In this document: one piece after another, positions 51,273 through 59,595 of the stretch
Layout: the number at the start of each line of letters is the position of its first letter
Numbering within the stretch: the first letter of the stretch is position 1
Origin: Halorhabdus rudnickae
GTDB lineage: Archaea > Halobacteriota > Halobacteria > Halobacteriales > Haloarculaceae
Reading direction: 5' to 3'
DNA: 64,000 nt
Assembly: GCF_900880625.1 (NCBI RefSeq)
Contig: NZ_CAAHFB010000001.1
Span: 186,001-250,000 of the forward strand
Notes under the pieces: generated by a model
The model's database searches: none
Seen by the model: the letters and a program-made list of their open reading frames with translations, nothing else
Told to the model about the DNA's origin: nothing
Position numbers and translations under genes: made by a program

Positions 51273-51467
51273 TTACAGCCTCGTGAGGTTCGTCGCACGC
51301 GGGCCTTTCTCGGCCTGCTCGATCTCGAACTCAACCTCTTGGCCTTCCTCGAGGTCAGGACCACCGACGTCTTCCATGTGGAAGAACACGTCTTCGTCCG
51401 CGTCCTCAGTCTCGATGAAACCGTAACCGCCAGTGTCGTTGAAGAAATCAACCGTACCGGTCGCCAT
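51273..51467 (-). CDS. cspA: Cold-shock protein, first tandem copy
   Basis: 64 aa; as the following copy, but with ETEDADED where that has ETDDADDD, MEDVGG for MEDIGG and FEIEQ for FEIEE. The two genes are 2 nt apart and share most of the DNA sequence. AT-rich ATTTTAATG (minus strand, 51491-51500) lies 27 nt before the ATG, so the message is leaderless and probably carries both genes. Confidence 0.94.
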   Translation of the reverse strand: MATGTVDFFNDTGGYGFIETEDADEDVFFHMEDVGGPDLEEGQEVEFEIEQAEKGPRATNLTRL

Positions 51468-51489
51468 TGCAGTTCGCCAGTAGAGGTCT

Positions 51490-51500
51490 ACACATTAAAA
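51490..51500. promoter_or_regulatory. Bidirectional TATA element between csp pair and cis-prenyltransferase
   Basis: ACACATTAAAA (read on +) reads ATTTTAATGTG on the minus strand, centred about 27 nt before the csp ATG (51467). On the + strand a start near 51520 would give the prenyltransferase gene a leader of about 45 nt. One AT-rich element in a GC-rich gap of 100 bp could serve both genes. Confidence 0.5.
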
Positions 51501-51567
51501 TCCTGTGGGTCGACTACCGTTCGCTCGAACAGAAGACTCATGCGCGCCCGGAGTATCCATCTGATTG

Positions 51568-52497
51568 ATGCGTTCGTGGTTTCGTCGACACGCGACTCGC
51601 GTGTACGAGCGACTCTTAGAGCGGGAGCTGAGCGGCACGCCGACGCACGTCGCCGTCATCCAAGACGGGAATCGACGATATGCCCGCAAGCAAGGAGCTG
51701 ACGCCTCTGACGGACACCGCGCGGGTGCCCAGACAACGGAGTCCTTACTCGAGTGGTGTGACGAACTGGGGATCGAGGAACTGACGCTGTATGCCTTCTC
51801 GACGGAGAACTTCGAGCGACCGGCTGACCAGCGTGCGGCACTGTTCGACCTCATCGAAGACAAGCTCTATGACTTTGCCGACGCGGATCGCGTCCATGAG
51901 TCGGAGGTCCGAATCCGCGCAATCGGTGAGACCGATCGACTCCCTCGACGGGTCCGGGACGCGATCGCCTACGCCGACCGCCGGACCGAGGGGTACGACC
52001 GGTTCTATCTCAATGTCGCATTGGCATACGGTGGGCGGGCGGAACTGCTCGGAGCCGCGAGGGACATCGCCGAAGACGTCGATAGTGGTATGCTCGATCC
52101 CAACGCCATTGACGTCGAAGCGATCGAGAATCGGCTTTACGAGGGGCCGACCCGGGAAGTAGACTTGATCATCCGGACTGGCGGTGCCGAGCGCACCTCG
52201 AACTTCTTGCCCTGGCACGCCAACGGCAACGAGGCCGCGGCGTATTTCTGTGCGCCCTACTGGCCAGAGTTCCGGAAAATCGACTTTTTGCGGGCAATCC
52301 GCACGTACGAACACCGTGAGAACTCGTGGCGACGCAAGCGCGCACGGCGGGCACTGGCGCTGATCCGTGCCGCCAGCGGACAAGAACTCGAGGAGGCCAG
52401 ACGGATCCTGGGACGCTTCCGGGGATCACTCACCGATAGCGAACTCGAAGACATCGACGTTCCAGTCGAGTCTGATCACGGACTTGGTGGTGATTGA
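51568..52497 (+). CDS. uppS: cis-Prenyl diphosphate synthase (undecaprenyl-type)
   Basis: 309 aa from ATG 51568. Signature motifs: VAVIQDGNRRYARKQG (catalytic Asp, Arg), GHRAGAQTTESLLEWCDELG, LTLYAFSTENF(ERP), and the C-terminal DLIIRTGGAERTSNFLPWHA and SEL/PE-type (YWPEF). It condenses isopentenyl units to make the long lipid carrier for glycan transfer (dolichol phosphate in archaea). Normal length for haloarchaea. Divergent from the csp genes. Confidence 0.93.
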   Translation: MRSWFRRHATRVYERLLERELSGTPTHVAVIQDGNRRYARKQGADASDGHRAGAQTTESLLEWCDELGIEELTLYAFSTENFERPADQRAALFDLIEDKLYDFADADRVHESEVRIRAIGETDRLPRRVRDAIAYADRRTEGYDRFYLNVALAYGGRAELLGAARDIAEDVDSGMLDPNAIDVEAIENRLYEGPTREVDLIIRTGGAERTSNFLPWHANGNEAAAYFCAPYWPEFRKIDFLRAIRTYEHRENSWRRKRARRALALIRAASGQELEEARRILGRFRGSLTDSELEDIDVPVESDHGLGGD

Positions 52498-52548
52498 CGG
52501 ACCGTAGTCGGTGAGAGAGAACGTGCCAGGACTCGGGAGACGTTCCGT

Positions 52549-53685
52549 TCAGGCGCGTGCCGACTGGAGGCGACCGTGGGTCTCCTCGAGCAGCGAAATG
52601 ATCTCCAGGTTCTGTGGACAGGCCGTTTCACACTCCCCGCAAGCGACGCAAGCGTCAGCTCTCGCCGTCTCGTCCATGGAATCGTACTCTTCGAGGACTG
52701 CATCGGGTTCGTCCCCCATCTCGATGCGATTGTACAGATCGAAGTTGCGTGGGATCTCGACGCCAGTCGGACACGGCGTGCAGTAATCACAGCCGGTGCA
52801 GTCGACGGCCATCAACGCCTCGAACCGGTCACGGGCGCGTTCGATGGTCGCGTGGTCGTCGACCGAGAACTGTCCGACACCTGATTCCGCCGCGATCTCG
52901 ACGTTCTCCCGGACCTGATCTCGCGTGGACATTCCCGAAAGTACCGTCGATACTTCCGGCTGGTCCCACAGCCACTGCAGAGCCCACTCGACGGGAGACC
53001 GATCCGCGTCGGCATCCTCGAAGGCGTCTTGTACGGGATTGGGGAGATCACTCGCGAGCGTGCCACCGCGGAGCGGCTCCATGACTATGACGCCCAGTCC
53101 CCGCTGGGCTGCGTACACGAGTCCGTCCCGACCGGCCTGGAACTCCTCGTCGAGGTAGTTGTACTGGATCTGGCAGAAGTCCCAGTCGTAGGCGTCGACG
53201 ATCTCCTCGAAGAGGTCGAGATCGTCGTGAAAGGAGAACCCGATGTGGTCGATCTTCCCTGTGGCCTGTTTGCGTTCGAGCCACTCGAAGACGTCCAGTC
53301 GCTGGTAGGTCTCCCAGTACTCGTGATCGAGGGCGTGGAGGAGATAGCAATCGACGTGCTCCGTTCCGAGTCGGTCGAGCTGTTTCTCGAAGTACTCGTC
53401 CAGGTCGTCTCGCGTCTCGAGTTCCCAGGACGGCATCTTCGTCGCCAGTGTAACCTGTTCGCGGTAGCCGTCCTCCAGCGCCTCGCCGACGACACGCTCG
53501 CTTTCGCCGTCGTGATATGGCCACGCCGTGTCGATGTAGCTGACGCCCCCGTCGATCGCCGTCCGGATCATTTCGATAGCCCGCTCGCGATCGACCTCGC
53601 CGTCGTCAGTCGGTAAACGCATTGCGCCGAACCCCAGGGCCGAAGGCTCCCAGTCGATCGACGCCCCGAACTCTCGGTGTTCCAT
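52549..53685 (-). CDS. Aldo/keto reductase with C-terminal 4Fe-4S ferredoxin domain
   Basis: 378 aa. The N-terminal (ALGFGAMRLPTDDG, DTAWPYHDGESERVVGEAL with catalytic Tyr, LATKMPSWE, YLLHALDHEYW with His) is the AKR barrel, about 1-270. At the C-terminus CTGCDYCTPCPTG and CVACGECETACPQNL hold two 4Fe-4S clusters in a ferredoxin-like domain. Such fusion proteins link NADPH-type hydride transfer to ferredoxin. Substrate unknown. No neighbour helps to place it. Confidence 0.9.
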   Translation of the reverse strand: MEHREFGASIDWEPSALGFGAMRLPTDDGEVDRERAIEMIRTAIDGGVSYIDTAWPYHDGESERVVGEALEDGYREQVTLATKMPSWELETRDDLDEYFEKQLDRLGTEHVDCYLLHALDHEYWETYQRLDVFEWLERKQATGKIDHIGFSFHDDLDLFEEIVDAYDWDFCQIQYNYLDEEFQAGRDGLVYAAQRGLGVIVMEPLRGGTLASDLPNPVQDAFEDADADRSPVEWALQWLWDQPEVSTVLSGMSTRDQVRENVEIAAESGVGQFSVDDHATIERARDRFEALMAVDCTGCDYCTPCPTGVEIPRNFDLYNRIEMGDEPDAVLEEYDSMDETARADACVACGECETACPQNLEIISLLEETHGRLQSARA

Positions 53686-53836
53686 GTCACCGGATACTGA
53701 CGCAAGTACCGGTAATTATTGTTTGGTTATATTCTTCTTCACAATATCTGTAACGCGATGACGTGACCCCTTGCCGGTCAATAGGCTGGTTGACGTAGTC
53801 GTCTCCGAGACCGACGACGGGAACGCAGAAACGGGG

Positions 53837-54088
53837 TTAGATGTCCTGGCCGACGCTCCGACGGACACGATCGTACATCTCGTCGGGCGGATCTACATCT
53901 TTGGTAACGTCCGCGCCGTCGAAGTCCGAGACGCGGAGTAGCGCCGGCCCGTCTGCCCCAATCTGCCAGTAGAACGTGTACCGCTTAGTGCGGGTCTTGA
54001 CCGCCCCGTCCGGGGTTTCCTCCGTCGAAACCTCGTGTGTCGTGAACGACGTCCTCGAGGGGTTCGAAGATGACGTGTTGCAACTCAT
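53837..54088 (-). CDS. Small hypothetical protein in AT-rich locus, 83 aa
   Basis: ATG 54088 (MSCNTSSSNPSRTSFTTHEV) to TAG near 53837. A strand-rich, polar small protein: KRYTFYWQIGADGPALLRVSDFDGADV, ending in a short helix (PPDEMYDRVRRSVGQD). An upstream ATG at 54160 adds a hydrophobic, AT-coded stretch that is less likely real. No family recognised. It sits at the edge of the AT-rich stretch before the tRNA-Leu repeats, in keeping with foreign origin. Confidence 0.5.
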   Translation of the reverse strand: MSCNTSSSNPSRTSFTTHEVSTEETPDGAVKTRTKRYTFYWQIGADGPALLRVSDFDGADVTKDVDPPDEMYDRVRRSVGQDI

Positions 54089-54469
54089 ATTTCTAAGTAA
54101 GGCTAAACACTTCCAGACATATAAATACCTATATTTCAACAGTATTTGCTGCCGTGTCACCAGTGACCGTGGTATAGATTATACCGGAGACAAATCCGAC
54201 GATGACTAAATATTTACTGTGAATTGTTACCAGTGTTTGTCTAATTATCATGTACCTATACTAAATCAATCATGTCTAAAAGACAGTTATATACATTATT
54301 CTTATCTAATATAGATTGTATTTATTATGCAGCCGGGAAGCGGTTTTGGTGAACACCTGTCGAAGAAGTGCAAGCGATGAGTCGGTTGGACCTTCGTGGT
54401 TACGCGTCGAATCGACAGTCATTTTAATCCCCCTACGGAACAATGAGATGCGGGTTAATCGCAGGAAGC
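54089..54469. other. AT-rich intergenic island upstream of tRNA-Leu
   Basis: About 380 bp with far lower GC than the rest of the window, especially 54180-54330 (runs such as ATGACTAAATATTTACTG and AATATAGATTGTATTTATT). No gene that I can support. ATTTTAATCC at 54421-54430, 40 nt before the tRNA, may be its promoter. Such islands in haloarchaeal genomes often mark inserted DNA. Confidence 0.65.
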
Positions 54470-54532
<63 letters not shown>

Positions 54533-54554
<22 letters not shown>

Positions 54555-54921
54555 TTTTGTCACGAGCAAAACCGCGAGTGACAAACTCGGAAACAGATTT
54601 GAACCCTACCAGTCGCAACCCGGAAAGCGAGCGTTAGCGAGCGACCCGGTACGTCTGGTTCCGGTTCGAATCCGGTCCCACGCATTGTTGTCACGAGCAA
54701 ATCCGTGAGTGACAAAATCGTGATGAGGATTCAAAGTAGAGAAGACGCGCACAGCGGAGCGAGCACGTCTTCGCGTGGTTCGAATCCGGTCCCACGCATT
54801 TCTGTCGCTCGCAAACTCGCGAGCGACTGAAATCGTCAGCGGATTTGAACCCTGGAAGACGCAGTGCGCACAGCGAACGGAGTGAGCAAAGGTTTCTCGG
54901 AGTGGAATCCGTCCCGTAGCG
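54533..54921 (+). repeat. Array of tRNA-Leu 3' ends with hairpins (att-like)
   Basis: The 22-mer GGTTCGAATCCGGTCCCACGCA ending the tRNA (54533-54554) recurs exactly at 54663-54684 and 54777-54798. A degenerate fourth copy (GAATCCGTCCCGTAGC) starts at 54905. Steps are 130, 114 and 123 bp. Each of the first three is followed within about 10 nt by a perfect hairpin (54556-54585, 54688-54715, 54804-54827). Next comes a shared GAxTTGAACCC-like or GATTCAAAG segment and a GAAGACGC-type palindrome. These look like units left by repeated site-specific integration at the tRNA 3' end, but no integrase gene is seen. Confidence 0.75.
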
Positions 54922-55086
54922 TTAGGTTTCCGGCCCACCTACTGGGGCGTATAGTCATACGTCGAGGCGGTCGTCGACGAGATACCTGTGTCGGTGGCAG
55001 TCGTCTCCGAACACCTCCGCAGAGAGTAAAATGGATACGTCGGGTCTTCTTGCTCGGGTTGGGCTGTCTCGATAGCCCCAATCGCG
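54922..55086. other. Short non-coding stretch after the repeat array
   Basis: 165 bp between the last repeat and the rqcH stop. A weak open frame crosses it on the minus strand, but codon use is not like genes. I see no promoter or hairpin that I can support. Confidence 0.4.
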
Positions 55087-57192
55087 TCACTCCACCATAC
55101 GGCTACCGCCGGGCGGCAGGAACTCCTGGATCAGGTCGGGACTGGCGACTTTCCGGACGAGAGTGTCGTCGGCGAAGCGGGACTTGAACTCGCGATAGAG
55201 CTTCTTTCCGATGTCGTTCTGTGCGAAACGGCCGGGTTCGACTTCGATCGCCGTCTCCGCCCGGTCGACGATGGCGCTCGGTGGTCCGCCGATCACCTGC
55301 GTCTCGGGTTCGCAGGTGATTCCGACGGCGACGCCGACTGGCGTGTCGTCGTAGTAGGTTCGATCGCCCCGGATAGCGAAGCTGCCCTTCTCTAAGTACT
55401 CGCCGCTCTCGGGCGTCTTGGTCACCTGGTCGTGTTCGACGCAGTAGACGTCCCCGGCGTACTTCCCGTCCTTCCAGACCGTCGAGTAGGAGATCGCAAA
55501 CTGGGCGGCCTCCTCACGGCTCGTTTCGGGAATCGTCAGGTCGTCCGGTGCGGCCTCGCTCGGCCCGGTTGCCTTCAGGATCGTGGCGGGTGCGCCGTGG
55601 GCCTGCGTGTGGAAAAACAGGTCACCGCGATCGAGGTACTTCTTGACGAGCTCTTCGTTCTGGTCGGCGTTCCGGCCGCCGATGACGAGAAAGCCGTCGC
55701 TCGTGTGGAACCACCGGAACCGATCGTACCACTTTTCGCCCGATCGGACGGGGATCGACTCCCGTTCGAGCCAGTTGACGTCATCTTGGTCGTCCTCCTC
55801 TGGGCCTTCCCCCTCACCGTCGTCGGCTTCCCACTCCTCGCGGCGCTGCTTGACGGCTTCGAGTTGCTCGCGGGTGTTCTCGATCGCCTCCTCCGCGCCG
55901 GCCTTCTTCTCCTCGATTCGCTTTGCCTCCTGATAGAGACGGTCTGCGTTCTTCTCGACGCCCGTGTCGGCTTCGAGTTCGATCCGGTGATCTTCGAGTT
56001 CGATCGTGACCGTCCCCTCGCTGCCATCGACGTTCCGAACAGCGTCGGCGGCCGGGATCCCCTGCTCTTTGCCGGCTTCCAGCGTCGATTCGATCTCCTC
56101 CCACGGGGTGTCTGCTGCCCGTGCGTCTCCGATCGTCGAGAGGACCTCGTCGACGAGGTCGTAGTTCGCGTACAGGAGTTCGGCCTTCTCGCGTTCGGCC
56201 TCGGCGTCGGCCTCGAAGTCTTCGATGGCCTGTTCTTGCTGGGTGATGATCCGTTTCTGTTTCTCGATTTCGGCCGCGAAGTCCGGTCGATTGGACCCGG
56301 TTTCCGCCTCGTCCGGGTCCTGTTCGAGGCTGTGGAAGTACTCCTCGAGTGCTGCATTGAAGGTATCGAAGGGCTCGCTCGGGTGATCCTCGTACTCGAC
56401 TAGCGGCACTGGCGTCACGTCGATGACCGTCTCGCGGTCCTCGGTCTCGTAGTAGAGTCGTGGATCGAGGTCGCCCTCCCGGAGCCGTGTCGAGAGATCG
56501 CTGACCGCCTCGTACAGGGCCTCGAATTCCGCGTCGGCGGTCTCCTCGATGGCCTGATTGTAGGGCACACCGGCCCGCGAGCAGAGTTCCTCGCCGTAGA
56601 GGCCGCCGAAGTTGAGTTGCGTGGCCAGCGTCCGCACCACGTCGGCGTCCGACTGGGCCATTCGTTCGACGAACCCTTCGTAGTCGACAGTCAACGGGTT
56701 GAACCGTGCCGAGGGAAACTCGTAGCGCGACCCAGGCGTGACTGTTCTGGACTGGAGGCGAACTGTCTCCAGTGAGTCGATCACGGTGTCAGTCTCGTCG
56801 AGGACGGCGAGGTTACCGTCCCCGAACAGCTCGGCGACGATCGTCGTGTGATCGTCGCTCCGTTCGAAGCGCAACTGGAGGATGCGATCGAACTCGAACT
56901 GCTCGACGCTCGCGAGTTGGGCACCGTCCAGTCGGTTGCGCAGCATCATCGCGAAGTTCGGGGGGCGCTCCGGGGCGTCGGGGACCCGTTCGGGGGCGAC
57001 AGTGTGTACGCGCTTGGGATCGTCGACCTCGATCAGCAGTTCGAGCCGACCGAAGTTCGGGCCGCTCAGCTTGAGACGAAGCAAATCGTCGTCGTAGAGA
57101 TAGGATTTCTCGTGGTAGGCGCCGACGTACTCGTCCAGTTCCCCGGCGAGTGCGGCACAGTCCACGCTCGTCAGTTCCCGCTTGCGCTCCAT
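55087..57192 (-). CDS. rqcH: RqcH (NFACT family), ribosome-associated quality control
   Basis: 701 aa from ATG 57192 (MERKRELTSVDCAALAGEL), the usual NFACT start; the frame stays open about 55 codons upstream with poor composition. NFACT-N lies in about 1-200 (SGPNFGRLELLIEV), helix-hairpin-helix and a long coiled coil at about 310-470, and NFACT-R at about 500-620 (RWFHTSDGFLVIGGRNADQNEELVKKYL in parts, DLFFHTQAHGAPATILK). It binds split 60S/50S subunits and adds a C-terminal tail to stalled peptides. Long coiled coil is charged, as expected in a halophile. Confidence 0.93.
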   Translation of the reverse strand: MERKRELTSVDCAALAGELDEYVGAYHEKSYLYDDDLLRLKLSGPNFGRLELLIEVDDPKRVHTVAPERVPDAPERPPNFAMMLRNRLDGAQLASVEQFEFDRILQLRFERSDDHTTIVAELFGDGNLAVLDETDTVIDSLETVRLQSRTVTPGSRYEFPSARFNPLTVDYEGFVERMAQSDADVVRTLATQLNFGGLYGEELCSRAGVPYNQAIEETADAEFEALYEAVSDLSTRLREGDLDPRLYYETEDRETVIDVTPVPLVEYEDHPSEPFDTFNAALEEYFHSLEQDPDEAETGSNRPDFAAEIEKQKRIITQQEQAIEDFEADAEAEREKAELLYANYDLVDEVLSTIGDARAADTPWEEIESTLEAGKEQGIPAADAVRNVDGSEGTVTIELEDHRIELEADTGVEKNADRLYQEAKRIEEKKAGAEEAIENTREQLEAVKQRREEWEADDGEGEGPEEDDQDDVNWLERESIPVRSGEKWYDRFRWFHTSDGFLVIGGRNADQNEELVKKYLDRGDLFFHTQAHGAPATILKATGPSEAAPDDLTIPETSREEAAQFAISYSTVWKDGKYAGDVYCVEHDQVTKTPESGEYLEKGSFAIRGDRTYYDDTPVGVAVGITCEPETQVIGGPPSAIVDRAETAIEVEPGRFAQNDIGKKLYREFKSRFADDTLVRKVASPDLIQEFLPPGGSRMVE

Positions 57193-57423
57193 GTCTGGAC
57201 TGGTTGGGGCCGCGTGGTAAGCGTGTCGCTCGCGTATTAGCCGGCTGCGCCGAGAGGTGACACCTCGCCACAGGTCGTATCCGTTCCGTTTTCTTGTCCG
57301 TCGACGAAGATCCCGGTCTGTAGCTCGCACGTGTCGTCTAGGGGCCTCTTCGGGCACGTCGACGGTCAGATCGCCGAAGTCGACTATCAGTTTCAGCCGT
57401 ACCCGACGGTTCGGTGACCGTAA

Positions 57424-58437
57424 TCACTCGGAGAGACGTGCCATGGCGTCCCAGGCGGGATCGCCCGCCGGCGGCTCGATTCGCTCGCCGTCGAGGTGGA
57501 CGCCCCCCTCGCTGTCTGTCGCCTCGACCGTCCCGATGATTGCGGCCGATGTCCCGCTTGCCTCCATCGCCTTGACGACTGCCCTCGCCTCTTCAGGGGG
57601 TGCCGTCAACAGGAGACTCCCCGCGCTGGAGACGGTCCAGGGATCGATACTGACGGCCTCACAGACGGCTTGGACACCCGGCTGGATCGGAGCGGGGTCG
57701 CGCTTGACGACGAACCGGACGCCGGCCCCCGTCGCCATCTCTGCGAGCCCACCGACGACGCCGCCCTCGGTCGCGTCGTGCATCGCGTGCAGATCCCCAG
57801 CTTCGCTGGCTCGGGTAGCATCAGCCACGCCGAGGATGTCGCCGACCTGCTCCTGTGCCGTCGCGACGGTTGCGGCTGACAGGTCGAGGGCCGCCGGGAA
57901 CAGCGTCGCGAACAGTCCTGCGGTCTCCGTACCGGGGCCGGTCGTGAGGACGATAGCATCACCCGGCTGTGCCCCGTCCGGCCGGACCAAGTCGGCAGGG
58001 TCGCCGACGCCCAGGGCGGTCCCGCCGCCGACCCACGAGTAGTCGATTCCCTCGTAGCGCGCCGTGTGTCCGGCGACGACGCTCACACCGAGTGATTCGG
58101 CGTGGCTGGCCATGCCGTGCCAGGTCCGGGCGAGTTCCTCGTCGCTCATCTCCGTGGGCAGCGAGAGACTGACGGTGACGTGCGTCGGCTCGATTCCGGA
58201 GACGGCGACGTCCGTCAAGACGATGTCCAGCGCCATGCGCCCGGCACGCTCGAAACCAAGTGCAGGGAGGATCGAGATCGGATCGGTCGCCGTCACGATC
58301 GCGTGTTCGTCGACCGAGAGGACGCCGAAGTCGACGCCGTGCTGTGGGCCGAGCGTCACGTCATCGCGGTCGGCACCCAGTTGTGGCGCGATGATCTCTT
58401 CGAAGGTCGCGTCGTCTATCTTTCCGCGATCGGGCAT
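57424..58437 (-). CDS. AIR-synthase-like protein (PurM/HypE/ThiL superfamily)
   Basis: 337 aa from ATG 58437. Two halves of the AIRS fold: VTATDPISILPALGFERAG with ALDIVLTDVAVSGIEP, VAGHTARYEG, then GDAIVLTTGPGTE, HAMHDATEGGVVGGLAEMA and the C-terminal SAGSLLLTAPPEEARAVVKAM. Conserved Asp and Gly-rich segments bind ATP. It is nearest to HypE-like proteins by pattern, but no hydrogenase genes are present, and purM or thiL is not implied. Substrate unknown. Confidence 0.85.
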   Translation of the reverse strand: MPDRGKIDDATFEEIIAPQLGADRDDVTLGPQHGVDFGVLSVDEHAIVTATDPISILPALGFERAGRMALDIVLTDVAVSGIEPTHVTVSLSLPTEMSDEELARTWHGMASHAESLGVSVVAGHTARYEGIDYSWVGGGTALGVGDPADLVRPDGAQPGDAIVLTTGPGTETAGLFATLFPAALDLSAATVATAQEQVGDILGVADATRASEAGDLHAMHDATEGGVVGGLAEMATGAGVRFVVKRDPAPIQPGVQAVCEAVSIDPWTVSSAGSLLLTAPPEEARAVVKAMEASGTSAAIIGTVEATDSEGGVHLDGERIEPPAGDPAWDAMARLSE

Positions 58438-58521
58438 GCTCCCGGTAGTCCGGTCGCCGTCAAATCACCGGCGGTTTCGAGGGACTGTCGTAGGACCATC
58501 CTGCTGACGGCGTTCGGAACG

Positions 58522-59595
58522 TCAGTCGGTCTCGACGACGGTCACGTCCGCGGCGTCGAAGCCAAGCGTGACGTCCGTATCGTTCGGTGCGTTCTGCGTC
58601 CTTGCCAGCATCGAACGCCCGTTGGACGCGCAGTGGACGCGATAGGCGTCCCCGAGGAACTCGACGTGTTCGACGGTGGCTGGGAGTGTTACCTCCCCAG
58701 TCCCGAGATGGATGTCCTCGGGACGGACACAGATGGTCACCTCGCGACGGTCAGGGGGCGATTGCTGAAAGGGGATCGTCGCGTCGCCGATCGTCAGACT
58801 CCGGCCGTCGCTTTCGACTCGGGCGTCGAAAACGTTGTTCTCGCCGACGAACGACGCGACGAAACGCGTCGCGGGGTCGCGATAGACGTCCTCCGGCGTC
58901 CCGATCTGTTCGATCCGGCCGTCGTTGACCACGGCGATCCGGTCGCTGATCGCCAGCGCCTCCGCCTGGTCGTGAGTGACGTAGATCGTCGTGATCCCCA
59001 GTTCGCGCTGGATCTCCCGCACTTCGATGCGTAACTGTTCGCGCAGTCGCGCGTCCAGTGCCGAGAGCGGTTCGTCGAGCAAGAGCACCTCCGGACCAGG
59101 TGCGAGCGCTCGGGCGAGCGCAACGCGTTGTTGTTGCCCGCCGGACAGCGATTCGGGCTGGCGATCTTCCAGACCGGCCATGTCGACGAGTTCCAATAAC
59201 TCGGCGACGCGCTCGTCGGGATCGGCGTCGCCCGGCGGCGACCGGTACCGGAGGCCGTAGGCCACGTTCTCGCGAACAGTCATGTGCGGGAACAGGGCGT
59301 AGTTCTGGAAGACGATCCCCACGTCGCGCTGTTCGGGCGCCAGGCCGGCGACGTCCCGGCCCCCGATCCGGACCGACCCACTCGCGGGCGTCTCGAACCC
59401 GGCGACGGTCCGGAGGGTCGTCGTCTTGCCACACCCGGAGGGGCCGACGAGCGTGAAGAACTCCCCATCTGCGACCGACAGCGTCACGTCCGACAATGCG
59501 GGGACGTCGCCGAAGGTCACAGAGACGTCTTCGAGTGTCACGCCTGGCTCACTCGACTCACCCATTGCATCGCCCCCGATGCTCGACTTACCCAT
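58522..59595 (-). CDS. ABC transporter ATPase (thiamine/iron-type importer)
   Basis: 357 aa from ATG 59595; an in-frame ATG at 59565 is also possible, since MGKSS and MGESS repeat. Walker A GPSGCGKT (near residue 52), Q-loop FQNYALFPHMTV, signature LSGGQQQRVAL, Walker B VLLLDEPLSALD, H-loop THDQ. A C-terminal OB-like TOBE domain (ICVRPEDIHLG...) marks the MalK/PotA/FbpC class. Third gene of the importer operon; start overlaps the permease stop by 8 nt. Confidence 0.92.
   Translation of the reverse strand: MGKSSIGGDAMGESSEPGVTLEDVSVTFGDVPALSDVTLSVADGEFFTLVGPSGCGKTTTLRTVAGFETPASGSVRIGGRDVAGLAPEQRDVGIVFQNYALFPHMTVRENVAYGLRYRSPPGDADPDERVAELLELVDMAGLEDRQPESLSGGQQQRVALARALAPGPEVLLLDEPLSALDARLREQLRIEVREIQRELGITTIYVTHDQAEALAISDRIAVVNDGRIEQIGTPEDVYRDPATRFVASFVGENNVFDARVESDGRSLTIGDATIPFQQSPPDRREVTICVRPEDIHLGTGEVTLPATVEHVEFLGDAYRVHCASNGRSMLARTQNAPNDTDVTLGFDAADVTVVETD

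Noticed and set aside
57193-57357. Upstream 55-codon extension of RqcH
   Set aside because: Arg-rich and without similarity to the NFACT start; ATG 57192 matches the usual N-terminus.
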